A stretch of DNA of 64,000 nt from Ruegeria arenilitoris (GCF_042675705.1 NZ_JBHTJJ010000001.1); one strand, 5' to 3'. Numbered from the stretch's first letter, positions 52,438 to 61,864 are shown. Made by a program: numbers and translations. The notes: generated by a model from the sequence alone, not told the origin.

Positions 52438-52773
52438 ATGATGTTGCGGATTTCAAATAGGATTGGCTTTTGCCGGCAGGTTGCGTTTCTGGCTCTTCTG
52501 GTGGCCGGTAGTGCCGTTCATGCAGCGGGCGATCAAAAGCGGCACCCGGTGAATTGCTCGACCGCCGAAGGTGACCTGCGCGCAATTGCGGCGGAAAAGA
52601 AACATGCCGAGGATCAGCAGGCGGAAAGTGTGGTCGCGATCACGCCGGCCGGGGCGTTGCTTGGATTGATCTCTGGAACAGAACAGAAGCGGTTGCAGAT
52701 GCTGTCGGGTGACTATGTCAAGAAACTGGACGACCGCGCCGCCGAGATCAAAGCACAGTGCAACGTGAACTGA
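52438..52773 (+). CDS. Small secreted hypothetical protein
   Basis: This protein of about 111 residues has an N-terminal hydrophobic stretch (about 11-27, CRQVAFLALLVAGSAVHA) that should act as a signal peptide. The mature part is charged and helical, with Cys at about 40 and 108 that could form a disulfide. The start is ATG 52438 (AAGGTGGG upstream), or ATG 52441. No homologous family is recognised. It is flanked by oppositely oriented genes on both sides. Confidence 0.58.
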   Translation: MMLRISNRIGFCRQVAFLALLVAGSAVHAAGDQKRHPVNCSTAEGDLRAIAAEKKHAEDQQAESVVAITPAGALLGLISGTEQKRLQMLSGDYVKKLDDRAAEIKAQCNVN

Positions 52774-52787
52774 GTGTCCCTCAGAGA

Positions 52788-52821
52788 GTAAAATAGGGCC
52801 GCTCTCGGGCAAGAACGGCCC
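52788..52821 (-). terminator. Hairpin terminator downstream of sufT
   Basis: GGGCCG (52796-52801) pairs with CGGCCC (52816-52821) around a 14-base loop; on the minus strand the stem is followed by TATTTTACTC. It ends about 215 bp past the sufT stop and would give that transcript a long untranslated tail. Confidence 0.5.
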
Positions 52822-52945
52822 AGTATTGCAGAGCCTCGGCAGGGGGGCGGTAGACGCTCAAACGTGGTCGCCATTGACTACTGGAGCGATATTTGAGTTG
52901 CCGAGTTCCAATGACGGGTCCGACTGCGAACCCCGCGTTGTAATT

Positions 52946-52963
52946 GTTACGCAACAACGTAAC
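52946..52963. promoter_or_regulatory. Perfect palindrome in a convergent intergenic region
   Basis: GTTACG-CAACAA-CGTAAC forms a perfect inverted repeat (6-bp arms, 6-bp spacer). It lies between two convergent genes, where an operator is not expected, and so it may be an RNA hairpin or a site for a small-RNA promoter. Two copies of TGTGACAA-type sequence (around 52979 and 53002) are nearby. Confidence 0.3.
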
Positions 52964-53036
52964 GGTTCGACGACCGATTCGTGACAACTGGGTTTCAGGT
53001 TTGTGACAATTCCCACGCGCTCAGCGAGGCAGGCCC

Positions 53037-53399
53037 TTACATGAAGCCAAGTTCCAGCCGGGCTTCGTCGGACATCATTTCCATGCCCCAAGGTGGTTCC
53101 CAGGTCAGTTCGACATCCACCTCCTTGACCCCGGCAACGGGCTCGATGGCCTCGACGATCCAGCCGGGCATGTCACCGGCCACCGGGCAGCCCGGAGCGG
53201 TCAGGGTCATGATGATCTTGACTGCGTTGTCGCTGCTGATGTCGATCGTGTAGATCAGTCCAAGGTCATAGATATTGACCGGAATTTCAGGGTCATAGAC
53301 AGTCCTGCAGGCCTCGACCACGGATTCGTACAGAGGGTGCTCAACGGTCGAAGGCGCAATCAGGGGCGTGCCTTCAAGCTGTTCGCTGGGGTGGGTCAT
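53037..53399 (-). CDS. sufT: SufT/MIP18 (DUF59) Fe-S assembly protein
   Basis: This 120-residue protein has the DUF59 core: YDPEIPVNIYDLGLIY (about 34-50), TLTAPGCPVAGDMP (about 66-79) with the conserved Cys at about 71, and VELTWEPPWGMEMM at the end. MIP18 proteins help mature or repair Fe-S enzymes. Start ATG 53399 (GAGG upstream). The stop leaves a long 3' stretch before the neighbouring secreted protein. Confidence 0.92.
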   Translation of the reverse strand: MTHPSEQLEGTPLIAPSTVEHPLYESVVEACRTVYDPEIPVNIYDLGLIYTIDISSDNAVKIIMTLTAPGCPVAGDMPGWIVEAIEPVAGVKEVDVELTWEPPWGMEMMSDEARLELGFM

Positions 53400-53494
53400 G
53401 AATGCCTCGGGTTGTTACCTGAGCAATTATATAGGGAAAGCTGAAGGCAGCGTCCAGAGGGGGTAGGGCGCCCCGCTACAGGGCGCCGCACCGG

Positions 53495-53773
53495 TCAGTC
53501 GTTGATGTCGTGGTCAAACGTCCTGACTTGCCCATGTGGCAGCGCGAACATGCGCCGCAGAACGAGCCATGCGATCAACGACAAGGTGGCGAAGATCAAA
53601 AGCAGGACAGGCAGGTTCGGTGCTAAGCCGGGGATGACCAGAAGGATGCCGGTGATAGCCGCCCCGATAGCGAAGCCAAGGAAGATGAAACCTGGCAACG
53701 CCACTTCCAGAATGCCCAGCGCCAGTGCGGCTGCCAGCCATACCCACCACGTCAGCCAGAACGGATCCGCCAT
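53495..53773 (-). CDS. NfeD-like membrane protein
   Basis: This protein of about 92 residues has two or three hydrophobic segments and lacks the protease domain of long NfeD proteins. NfeD and SPFH proteins are usually encoded together and form membrane microdomain complexes. ATG 53773 is preferred: GGAGG stands six bases upstream, versus three for the ATG at 53776. It overlaps the SPFH stop by one base. Confidence 0.85.
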   Translation of the reverse strand: MADPFWLTWWVWLAAALALGILEVALPGFIFLGFAIGAAITGILLVIPGLAPNLPVLLLIFATLSLIAWLVLRRMFALPHGQVRTFDHDIND

Positions 53774-54663
53774 CATTTGCCTCCTTTGAGCATTTTGAAG
53801 GCGTCGCCAAACGCTTCGAGCGCATTTGCGGGCACGACGATCGTCTGGCTGCCTCCGCTTTTGCCCATCGCATTCAATGCCTCAACTTGCTTCAGCGCAA
53901 CCTGATACTGGGCGGCTTCGATCCCGTTGTCCTGGATGGCCTTTGCGACGACGCCGGTTGCATAGGCTTCCGCGTCCGCCTGCACGCGACGTGCCTTGGC
54001 GGCTTGTTCCGCCGCATACAGATCGGCGTCGGCCTGCAGTTCAACCGCGCGTTTCTGGCCCTCGGCTTCGGTTACCTGAGCGCGACGGGCGCGTTCGGCA
54101 TTCAACTGCTGAAGCATGGCGTCGCGGGTCGCCTGGTCCAGGTTCACGTCCAGAATTTCGGCGCGGGTTACCTCGATCCCCCAGTCGTCAACCGCGGTTT
54201 CGACGCTTTCTTGAATGCGTTCAATCAGTTGCGCGCGATTTGACTGAACCTCGTCCAGGTCCATTTTGCCGATTTCGGCCCGCACGATACCAGCAACGGT
54301 CGTTGCGATGGCGCCGTCGACGTCGCGAATGCGGTAAACGGTCTTTTCCGGCTCGAGGATACGGTAGAAGACCGATGTATCGATCTGCACCAAGACGTTA
54401 TCCTTGGTGATTGCGTCCTGCGTCGCATTGGGCAGCTGACGTTCCAAGATGGATATCTTGTGACGCGCAACGTCCAGAAAAGGAACGATAAAGTTGATCC
54501 CGGGGCCCAGCACAGAGTGCAGGCGTCCGAACCGTTCGACCACATATTTCTCGGATTGGGGAACGATCTTGATACCCTTGAGGGTGATGACGACGACCAA
54601 GGCCGCCCCAAGCAGGTAGATGATGTTCGATGATAGCAGTCCGATGATCTGGTCTTCGGTCAT
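53773..54663 (-). CDS. SPFH/Band 7 (stomatin/QmcA-like) membrane protein
   Basis: This protein of about 296 residues has one N-terminal transmembrane segment (about 8-27) and a Band 7 domain (about 30-220), ending in a long helical region rich in Ala and Glu, GTPase-like oligomerisation helices. It starts at ATG 54663 with GAGGA upstream. SPFH proteins assemble rings around membrane proteases and transporters; its partner NfeD follows at once. Confidence 0.92.
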   Translation of the reverse strand: MTEDQIIGLLSSNIIYLLGAALVVVITLKGIKIVPQSEKYVVERFGRLHSVLGPGINFIVPFLDVARHKISILERQLPNATQDAITKDNVLVQIDTSVFYRILEPEKTVYRIRDVDGAIATTVAGIVRAEIGKMDLDEVQSNRAQLIERIQESVETAVDDWGIEVTRAEILDVNLDQATRDAMLQQLNAERARRAQVTEAEGQKRAVELQADADLYAAEQAAKARRVQADAEAYATGVVAKAIQDNGIEAAQYQVALKQVEALNAMGKSGGSQTIVVPANALEAFGDAFKMLKGGK

Positions 54664-54838
54664 TTCTGTCCTCATTTTTTGTGTACAATGGTATACATTA
54701 GGGGATTGAAGGGCTGAATTTCAACTCAGCTATGAAATGAACCGAACAGGATATCCATGCAAGGTAATTGGGACAAAGCACGGAGATTTCGGGTTGTGGC
54801 TGCTTTGCATCCGCCGTTGATTGCGCTATCGGGGCGAA

Positions 54839-55750
54839 ATGAAACTTATTATCGACACAGACCCCGGCATCGACGATGCCATGGCGATCGCCTACGCCGC
54901 CGCCGCCCCGGAAATTGACCTGATCGGCCTGACTACGGTCTTTGGCAATACGCATGTCCAGCAGTCCAGCCGGAACGCGCGGTTTCTGGCTCACAAGCTT
55001 GGGCTGGACATACCTGTAGCGGAGGGCGCAGCGTTTCCATGGGAAGCCGATGCACACACGCCCTCTCGGCACGTGCATGGGGATGAGGGTTTTGGCGATG
55101 TAATCGATGTGCCCGAGATCGGCTCGAACCACGACCTGAGCGCAGCCGAGTTTCTGGTCGAGATGGCCCGGCGCTACAAGAAGGACCTAACGGTGTGCGC
55201 GGTTGGGCCGCTGACCAACATTGCCAATGCGATGCGTCTGGATCCGGATTTCGCTCAGAACATCGGCCAGTTGGTCATTATGGGCGGTGCAGTCTTCTGT
55301 CCTGGCAACATCACCGATCACGCCGAGGCGAATATCTATCACGATGCGAAAGCCGCAGACGAGGTGTTCGCTCAGCCCGCTCCGACGGTTCTGGTCGGCC
55401 TGGATGTGACCTTGAAAACGCTCTATCGCGCGGCTGATTTCGGGGAACTGGCGCGACGCGCGCCTGAAATCGGTGGATTTCTGAACAATATCTCTCAGTT
55501 CTATCTGAATTTCTACCGCGATGTTGCCGGGTTGGATGGCTGCGGTCTGCATGACTCGACCGCAGTCATCGCTTGTTCACACCGTGCGATGTTCAAAATT
55601 CAAGAAACAGGTTTGAAAGTGGTAACCGAAGGGCCCGAGGTTGGGGCAACCCGGCCGGACCCGTCTCGCCCACCGTTGCAGGTGTGCTGTGACGTCGTCG
55701 GTCAGCAGGTGGTGGACCTGTTCACGCAAAGGGTTGCCAGCTTGCCCTGA
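54839..55750 (+). CDS. Inosine-uridine preferring nucleoside hydrolase family
   Basis: This protein of about 303 residues starts at ATG 54839 (MKLIIDTDPGIDDAM) and has the calcium-binding cluster DTDPGIDD (Asp6, Asp8, Asp12, Asp13) that marks the family. The middle part holds MGGAVFCPGNIT and AEANIYHDAKAA, as in pyrimidine or purine nucleoside hydrolases. It cleaves N-glycosidic bonds of ribonucleosides for salvage; the base preference is unknown. It is unlinked to nucleoside transport genes in this window. Confidence 0.92.
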   Translation: MKLIIDTDPGIDDAMAIAYAAAAPEIDLIGLTTVFGNTHVQQSSRNARFLAHKLGLDIPVAEGAAFPWEADAHTPSRHVHGDEGFGDVIDVPEIGSNHDLSAAEFLVEMARRYKKDLTVCAVGPLTNIANAMRLDPDFAQNIGQLVIMGGAVFCPGNITDHAEANIYHDAKAADEVFAQPAPTVLVGLDVTLKTLYRAADFGELARRAPEIGGFLNNISQFYLNFYRDVAGLDGCGLHDSTAVIACSHRAMFKIQETGLKVVTEGPEVGATRPDPSRPPLQVCCDVVGQQVVDLFTQRVASLP

Positions 55751-55813
55751 CGGGTTGCATTGGCCGGGCAGATCGGGCAAAGCCTGCCCGGTTCAGCGAC
55801 CCGAGGCGATGAC

Positions 55814-56944
55814 ATGACCCAGCGTTTCTCATTCGAATTGAAGGCCACCGACGGCAAGGCCCGCACCGGCGTAATCCACACGCCGCGGGGCGAAGTGCGG
55901 ACGCCGGCCTTCATGCCCGTGGGCACGGCCGCGACGGTCAAGGCGATGATGCCCGAAAGCGTGCGGGCGACCGGCGCCGACATCCTGCTGGGCAACACCT
56001 ATCACCTGATGCTGCGGCCCACGGCCGAACGGATCGACCGCTTGGGCGGTCTGCACAAGTTCATGAACTGGGAGCGCCCGATCCTGACCGACTCGGGCGG
56101 GTTTCAGGTGATGTCCCTGGCGGGTCTGCGCAAGCTGACCGAGAAGGGCGTGACCTTCAAATCGCATATCGACGGGTCCAAACACGAGCTGACACCCGAG
56201 CGGTCGATGGAGATCCAGCGCCTGCTGGGGTCGGACATCGTGATGTGTTTCGACGAATGCCCCGCCTTGCCCGCCGATCGCGACCGGATCGCCGAGTCGA
56301 TGCGCCTGTCGATGCGGTGGGCCGAACGGTCCCGCGAGGCCTTTGGCGATCGGCCCGGCCATGCGCTGTTCGGGATCATGCAGGGCGGGTTGGAGCGCGA
56401 CCTGCGCGAGGAAAGCGCCGAGGCGCTGAAGGCCATCGGGTTCGAGGGCTATGCCGTTGGCGGTCTGGCCGTTGGCGAGGGGCAGGAGGCCATGTTCGAC
56501 TGTCTGAATTATGCACCCGATTTCCTGCCCACCGACAAGCCGCGGTATCTGATGGGCGTGGGCAAGCCCGATGACATCGTGGGTGCCGTTGCGCGCGGGA
56601 TCGACATGATGGATTGCGTGCTGCCGTCGCGCTCGGGGCGGACGGGGCAGGTGTTCACCCGCCGCGGCGTGGTGAACATCAAGAACGCCCGCCATGCCGA
56701 CGATCCGCGCCCGTTGGACGAACAGTGCACTTGTCCGGCCTGCTCTAATTACTCGCGTGCCTATCTGCACCATGTATTCCGGGCCAACGAGATGATCTCG
56801 GGCATGCTGCTGACCTGGCACAATCTGCATTATTTCCAAGAGATCATGCAGGGCATGCGGGACGCCATCGCCGCCGGTGCATTCGAGGCCTGGCAGGCCG
56901 AGTTCCATGCGCAGCGGGCGCAGGGTGATAACGAGCCGCTCTGA
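55814..56944 (+). CDS. tgt: tRNA-guanine transglycosylase (queuine)
   Basis: This 376-residue enzyme starts at ATG 55814 (GAGG upstream). Catalytic residues are Asp93 (ILTDSGGFQ), Asp267 (nucleophile, MMDCVLPSRSG) and the zinc cysteines Cys305, Cys307 and Cys310 (CTCPAC). It exchanges guanine 34 for the queuine precursor in tRNA with GUN anticodons, including the two tRNA-Asp genes encoded in this window. It is monocistronic. Confidence 0.96.
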   Translation: MTQRFSFELKATDGKARTGVIHTPRGEVRTPAFMPVGTAATVKAMMPESVRATGADILLGNTYHLMLRPTAERIDRLGGLHKFMNWERPILTDSGGFQVMSLAGLRKLTEKGVTFKSHIDGSKHELTPERSMEIQRLLGSDIVMCFDECPALPADRDRIAESMRLSMRWAERSREAFGDRPGHALFGIMQGGLERDLREESAEALKAIGFEGYAVGGLAVGEGQEAMFDCLNYAPDFLPTDKPRYLMGVGKPDDIVGAVARGIDMMDCVLPSRSGRTGQVFTRRGVVNIKNARHADDPRPLDEQCTCPACSNYSRAYLHHVFRANEMISGMLLTWHNLHYFQEIMQGMRDAIAAGAFEAWQAEFHAQRAQGDNEPL

Positions 56945-57050
56945 AGGGCGTGTTGGGCTGCCCAAGCCAAAATCAGTGGATATGTTGTCGCGATGCCTTG
57001 CAGTCGGGGAAACCTCGGGCCATTCTGATTGGCACAGGTAAGGCGACGAG

Positions 57051-57079
57051 GTTGAAATGGGGCGGTCCGCGCCCCACCT
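57051..57079 (+). promoter_or_regulatory. sigma32-type (RpoH) promoter of lon
   Basis: GTTGAAA (57051-57057, consensus CTTGAAA), a 14-base spacer and CCCCACCT (57072-57079, consensus CCCCATNT) form a heat-shock promoter about 80 bp upstream of the lon start. The spacer is within the accepted range. lon is a classical member of the sigma32 regulon. Confidence 0.65.
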
Positions 57080-57158
57080 TTATCGTCCGAGAAAGGAGAT
57101 GGCCGACGGCTGCCTGAAACAGGGGTCAGTGCCATCTTGCCAATGATAAGGATAGAGC

Positions 57159-59567
57159 ATGCAAGAGCCTCTTAATTCCTCATACCCCGTTCTGCCGCTG
57201 CGCGACATTGTCGTGTTTCCGCACATGATCGTCCCGCTGTTCGTGGGGCGTGAAAAGTCGGTGCGTGCGCTGGAAGAGGTGATGCAGGATGACAAGCAAA
57301 TTCTGCTGTCCAGTCAAGTCGACCCTTCCGTCGACGACCCGACCCAGGACGGTATCTACCGCAGCGGCGTTCTGGCAAATGTCCTGCAGCTGCTCAAGCT
57401 GCCCGATGGCACGGTAAAAGTGCTGGTCGAAGGGCAGGCCCGCGTAAAGATTTCGGAATTCATTGAGAATGAAGAATTCTTTGAGGCCCGCGCCGAATAC
57501 CTGACCGAAATTCCCGGCGACGTAACGACGACGCAGGCGCTTTTGCGTACCGTCGCCGATGAGTTCGAGCGGTACGCCAAAGTTCGCAAGAACATCCCGG
57601 AAGAAGCCCTGACCGCCGTCAGCGAGACAACCGATCCCGCGAAACTGGCCGATTTGGTTTCGGGTCACCTTGGCATCGAGGTCGAACAGAAGCAGGACCT
57701 GCTGGAAACGCTCAGCATCAGCGAGCGTCTGGAAAAGGTCTATGGCCTTATGCAGGGCGAGATGTCGGTTCTTCAGGTCGAGAAGAAGATCAAGACCCGC
57801 GTCAAGTCGCAGATGGAGAAGACCCAGCGCGAATACTATCTGAATGAGCAGATGAAGGCCATTCAGAAGGAACTGGGCGATGGCGAGGACGGGGCGAACG
57901 AGATCGCCGAGCTGGAAGCCAAGATCGCCGAGACCAAGCTTTCGAAAGAAGCCCGCGAAAAGGCGGAAGGCGAGCTGAAAAAGCTCAAGAACATGTCGCC
58001 GATGTCGGCCGAAGCGACCGTGGTGCGCAACTATCTGGATTGGATCCTGTCGCTGCCTTGGGGCACCAAGTCTCGGGTCAAGAAAGACCTTGGCCGGGCG
58101 CAGCAGATCCTCGATGCCGATCACTATGGCCTCGAAAAGGTCAAGGAGCGGATCGTCGAGTATCTGGCGGTTCAGCAGCGCTCGAAGAAGCTGAAAGGCC
58201 CGATCATGTGCCTTGTCGGCCCTCCGGGCGTGGGCAAGACCTCGCTTGGGAAGTCGGTCGCCAAGGCCACGGGGCGCGAGTTCATCCGCATCTCGTTGGG
58301 TGGGGTGCGCGATGAATCCGAGATCCGCGGCCACCGCCGGACCTATATCGGCTCGATGCCCGGCAAGATCATCCAGGCGCTGAAAAAGGCGAAAACCACG
58401 AACCCGCTGATCCTGCTCGATGAAATCGACAAGATGGGGCAGGATTTCCGTGGTGATCCGGCTTCGGCCATGCTCGAGGTGCTGGACCCGGAACAAAACA
58501 GCACGTTCATGGACCACTACCTTGAGGTCGAATACGACCTGTCGAACGTGATGTTCCTGACCACGTCCAACAGCTACAACATGCCTGGGCCGCTTCTGGA
58601 CCGGATGGAGATCATTCCGCTGGCCGGCTATACCGAAGACGAAAAGCGCGAAATCGCGAAGCAGCACCTGATCTCCAAGCAGGTGAAGAACCACGGGCTG
58701 AAGGCCAAAGAGTTCGAGCTGACCGACGAGGCGCTGACCGCGATCATCCGCACCTATACCCGCGAGGCCGGTGTGCGGAATCTGGAGCGCGAGATTGCCA
58801 AGGTGGCGCGCAAATCCTTGACCCGGATCATCAAGAACGAGACCGACCGGGTTGTCGTGACGGCAGAGAACCTGCACGAGTTCCTGGGTGTGCCCAAGTT
58901 CCGTTACGGTTTGGCTGAACAGGATGATCAGGTTGGCGTTGTGACCGGTCTGGCCTGGACCTCGGTCGGTGGCGACCTGCTGCATATCGAGGCGCTGAAG
59001 CTGCCGGGCAAAGGCCGGATGAAGACCACAGGCAAGCTGGGCGATGTGATGAAGGAATCCATCGACGCGGCTTCGTCCTATGTACGGTCGATTTCGCCTC
59101 AGATCGGGGTCAAACCGCCGCAGTTCGACAAGATCGACATCCACGTGCATGTGCCTGACGGCGCGACTCCCAAGGATGGGCCCAGCGCCGGCCTGGCGAT
59201 GGTGACTTCGATCGTGTCGGTCCTGACCGGTATCCCGGTCCGCAAGGACATCGCCATGACGGGCGAAGTTTCGCTGCGCGGCAACGCCATGCCGATCGGC
59301 GGGTTGAAGGAGAAACTGCTCGCAGCTCTGCGGGGTGGCATCAAGACAGTGCTTATTCCGGAAGAGAACGAGAAGGATCTGGCCGACATCCCCGACAACG
59401 TGAAGGAAGGGCTGGAGATCATCCCGGTCAAGCACGTGTCCGAGGTTCTGGAGCGCGCACTGGTGCGCAAACCTGAGCCGATCGAATGGGATGAGGCCGC
59501 CGAAGAAGCCGCGGCCGCAGCGGCCAAGGCTTCGGAGAACAGTGGACCTTCAGCCACGGCGCACTGA
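57159..59567 (+). CDS. lon: ATP-dependent protease Lon
   Basis: This 802-residue protein is a complete LonA: N-terminal substrate-binding domain with a coiled coil (about 1-320), AAA+ domain with Walker A GPPGVGKT (354-361) and Walker B LLDEID (419-424), and the serine-lysine protease domain with Ser676 (PKDGPSAG) and Lys719 (GGLKEK). It degrades unfolded and regulatory proteins in the cytoplasm. Start ATG 57159 has AAGGA upstream. A Ala/Glu-rich C-terminal tail extends past the protease domain. Confidence 0.98.
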   Translation: MQEPLNSSYPVLPLRDIVVFPHMIVPLFVGREKSVRALEEVMQDDKQILLSSQVDPSVDDPTQDGIYRSGVLANVLQLLKLPDGTVKVLVEGQARVKISEFIENEEFFEARAEYLTEIPGDVTTTQALLRTVADEFERYAKVRKNIPEEALTAVSETTDPAKLADLVSGHLGIEVEQKQDLLETLSISERLEKVYGLMQGEMSVLQVEKKIKTRVKSQMEKTQREYYLNEQMKAIQKELGDGEDGANEIAELEAKIAETKLSKEAREKAEGELKKLKNMSPMSAEATVVRNYLDWILSLPWGTKSRVKKDLGRAQQILDADHYGLEKVKERIVEYLAVQQRSKKLKGPIMCLVGPPGVGKTSLGKSVAKATGREFIRISLGGVRDESEIRGHRRTYIGSMPGKIIQALKKAKTTNPLILLDEIDKMGQDFRGDPASAMLEVLDPEQNSTFMDHYLEVEYDLSNVMFLTTSNSYNMPGPLLDRMEIIPLAGYTEDEKREIAKQHLISKQVKNHGLKAKEFELTDEALTAIIRTYTREAGVRNLEREIAKVARKSLTRIIKNETDRVVVTAENLHEFLGVPKFRYGLAEQDDQVGVVTGLAWTSVGGDLLHIEALKLPGKGRMKTTGKLGDVMKESIDAASSYVRSISPQIGVKPPQFDKIDIHVHVPDGATPKDGPSAGLAMVTSIVSVLTGIPVRKDIAMTGEVSLRGNAMPIGGLKEKLLAALRGGIKTVLIPEENEKDLADIPDNVKEGLEIIPVKHVSEVLERALVRKPEPIEWDEAAEEAAAAAAKASENSGPSATAH

Positions 59568-59582
59568 TCTGAAAACAACGAG

Positions 59583-59608
59583 AAGGGCGGGGATTATTCC
59601 CCGCCCTT
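59583..59608. terminator. Bidirectional terminator between lon and the permease
   Basis: AAGGGCGGGGA (59583-59593) pairs perfectly with TCCCCGCCCTT (59598-59608) around TTAT, an 11-bp stem between two convergent genes. The flanking T tracts are short on both strands. Confidence 0.75.
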
Positions 59609-59614
59609 TCTGAT

Positions 59615-61198
59615 TCAAAGCCCGATTACAGGTTTTGCTGGGTCCAAAACTTCTTCCTCGGCTATGTAGAGCTGGAATTTCTCGGGCGGCAGGGCGGACC
59701 GGACTGCGATCCAGAAAATGGTCGATGACAGCAGGGTGCAAAACAAGATGTCCCACCCGAACGGGATCAGGTGCAGCGCGCCGTCTCCGAATTGACCAAG
59801 AAACGAGATCAACCCAAGTCCAGCCAGATAGGGCGCGAGCCACAAGGCCTGTTTGAGGTCCATCTGCTCTAGGCGTCCCCGAAACCGCGCCAAAAGCAGG
59901 AGCAGCCCGATCAGAAGGGTGATGCCCAGGCGCCAGACCGTATCCCAGCCGCTCCAGTAGACGATCAGAGTTGCAATCGCAAAGGCCAGCATCCCGACAA
60001 AACCAACCGCTGGAACGCGGATCGAGCGGGGCCTGTCTGGCAGCAGGCTGCGCAGGCACACAACGGCGATGGGGCCTACGGCGAAGGACAGTACGATGGC
60101 CGCCCCGTTCAGGGCGATCACCGTCTCAAAGGGAATGGTCAAAAGGAAAAGGGTGCCAATCACGAAGTTGAGCACCAGCGCCCAGATGGGCACGCCAAAG
60201 GCCGACAGATGCTGGATGCGCGCGGGCAGAAACCCGTTCTGCGACAGGGCCATCGCGATCCGCGCATTCGAACCGGTGGCCACGAGGGCGTTTCCGAACG
60301 GCCCGATCACCGAGCCGACGTTGAGGGTGCTGATGAACCATAATATCCCGACGGACATTATGACCCCGTCCAAAGGGCCTTCTCCGGCAAAACTCAGTTT
60401 GGCCCAGCCCTGCGCCAGCATCTGAGGGTCGAGCGAGCCGATGAAAGCAATCTGCAGGCCCAGATAGATTGCCGCACACATGATGATCGACAACACCAGC
60501 GCCGCCGGAATGTCGAATTTCGGGTTTCGCACCTCGCCTGCCATGTCGACCACATGCCGGAACCCGATGAACGAGAAGATTACCCCACCGGTCGAAACGG
60601 CGGCCATTATTCCCTTGAGCCCATACGGTGCGAACCCGTCGGGCTGCGTGAAGTTCTCGGCATTGAAACGTGAGAGGATCAGCACCACGGATAGCAGGAT
60701 CGGAATAGCCACCTTTGCGCTTGTTATCATTGTGTTGACCCGCGCAAAGAACTTTACGCCCAGCATGTTGACCAGGACGAAGAACACCATGAATACCAAG
60801 GCTACAGCCTGTCCGGGCGTGGTCAGGTCACCAGATGGCGCATGCAGCCAGCGTGCATAGGGTGCGAGGTAGGACAGCATCGCCTCGACCTCGATCGGAG
60901 CGGTCGTGTTGTACCCGATCCAGGCAGTCCAACCCATCGTCATGGCGACGATATTGCCGTGTGAAAACTGCGGGACCCGGGCGATCCCTCCGGGGATCGG
61001 CAACATGGCCGAGATTTCGGCGAATGTGATGGCCAGAATGAACATTGCCACAGCCCCGATTATCCAGGACAAAACGGCCGCGGGGCCAGCGTGCTGAACG
61101 GCCAGAAGCGGCCCGAACAGCCAGCCTGAGCCAATGATTCCGCCGACAGATATGAAGGTCAGACCCACCAGGCCGATGTCACGCTTTAGTTCGGCCAT
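59615..61198 (-). CDS. Amino-acid/polyamine APC-superfamily permease
   Basis: This 527-residue protein has about 12 transmembrane segments and the APC opening GLVGLTFISVGGIIGSGWLFGP (GLVGL and GGIIGSGW motifs, about 9-28). Substrate-binding-region segments such as SFIGFRHVVDMAGEVRNP are preserved. It probably imports an amino acid or a related amine; the substrate is unknown. The C-terminal region extends about 60 residues beyond the last helix, which is longer than in minimal members. Confidence 0.88.
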   Translation of the reverse strand: MAELKRDIGLVGLTFISVGGIIGSGWLFGPLLAVQHAGPAAVLSWIIGAVAMFILAITFAEISAMLPIPGGIARVPQFSHGNIVAMTMGWTAWIGYNTTAPIEVEAMLSYLAPYARWLHAPSGDLTTPGQAVALVFMVFFVLVNMLGVKFFARVNTMITSAKVAIPILLSVVLILSRFNAENFTQPDGFAPYGLKGIMAAVSTGGVIFSFIGFRHVVDMAGEVRNPKFDIPAALVLSIIMCAAIYLGLQIAFIGSLDPQMLAQGWAKLSFAGEGPLDGVIMSVGILWFISTLNVGSVIGPFGNALVATGSNARIAMALSQNGFLPARIQHLSAFGVPIWALVLNFVIGTLFLLTIPFETVIALNGAAIVLSFAVGPIAVVCLRSLLPDRPRSIRVPAVGFVGMLAFAIATLIVYWSGWDTVWRLGITLLIGLLLLLARFRGRLEQMDLKQALWLAPYLAGLGLISFLGQFGDGALHLIPFGWDILFCTLLSSTIFWIAVRSALPPEKFQLYIAEEEVLDPAKPVIGL

Positions 61199-61293
61199 GC
61201 ATGTCCCTGATTGCCATGCCGGTGCTTCACCGACCCGAGCTCAAGGATAGACGCCGAGTCTCATCCGTATCAAGCGTTGAAAAAGAGAGGGAA

Positions 61294-61368
61294 TGGTGGG
61301 TGATAAGAGATTTGAACTCCTGACATCTTCGATGTGAACGAAGCGCTCTACCACTGAGCTAATCACCC
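61294..61368 (-). tRNA. tRNA-Val (CAC)
   Basis: On the minus strand GGGTGATTAGCTCAGTGG starts a complete cloverleaf with the anticodon loop TTCACAT, so the anticodon is CAC (Val). Acceptor stem GGGTGAT pairs with ATCACCC, and the genome encodes the 3' CCA. Confidence 0.95.
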
Positions 61369-61721
61369 GTAGGGCGGCGTATTACAGTGCTTTTTATCCG
61401 GCTGCAAGAGGGGAGACACGCGGTATTTTCGCCATATTCGGACAAGACCGATTGAGTCCTGTGATTGGGCTTTTCCCTGTCCGATAATTTTGAGCGCCTA
61501 ACACGTGGCGCAGCCCAAATGCGGTCAAAGCGGCGAGCCAGCTGCGCCAAATTGAAACCGAAACAAATGCAGCCTTGGAATGAACCAGACTCTGATCGCT
61601 GAATTCGTTTCGGAACTAGGAAACGACTGCAACGTGGACGGCTATGAAAGCCAAGCGATTTTTGTCGAGGGGGATTTTGCAGGGCAGTTGGTAGCAGTAG
61701 AATCTTCCGCATGACTTTCCG

Positions 61722-61740
61722 CCGGCGAGTTCGCCGTTTT
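61722..61740 (+). terminator. Hairpin with T run in the intergenic region
   Basis: CGGCG (61723-61727) pairs with CGCCG (61732-61736) around an AGTT loop, followed by TTTT. The stem is short. It follows a possible 44-codon frame by eight bases. Confidence 0.4.
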
Positions 61741-61864
61741 GTTGCGGCTCGGCGATGGCAACCAAGGGTTAAGGTGTCTCCGCGCCGGAGCTATCCAAAA
61801 GGAGCGTGCCAAAGGCGCTCGGGAACAAATTTTCCGGTTCGTGCAAAAAACTTGAAAACGCCGC

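Noticed and set aside
52781..52987. Open frame of 68 codons on the minus strand in the convergent gap
   Set aside because: No ribosome site and overlaps the terminator hairpin; treated as untranslated.
57180..59435. Very long frame antisense to lon
   Set aside because: Opposite strand of a fully conserved lon; a codon-bias artefact of GC-rich coding DNA.
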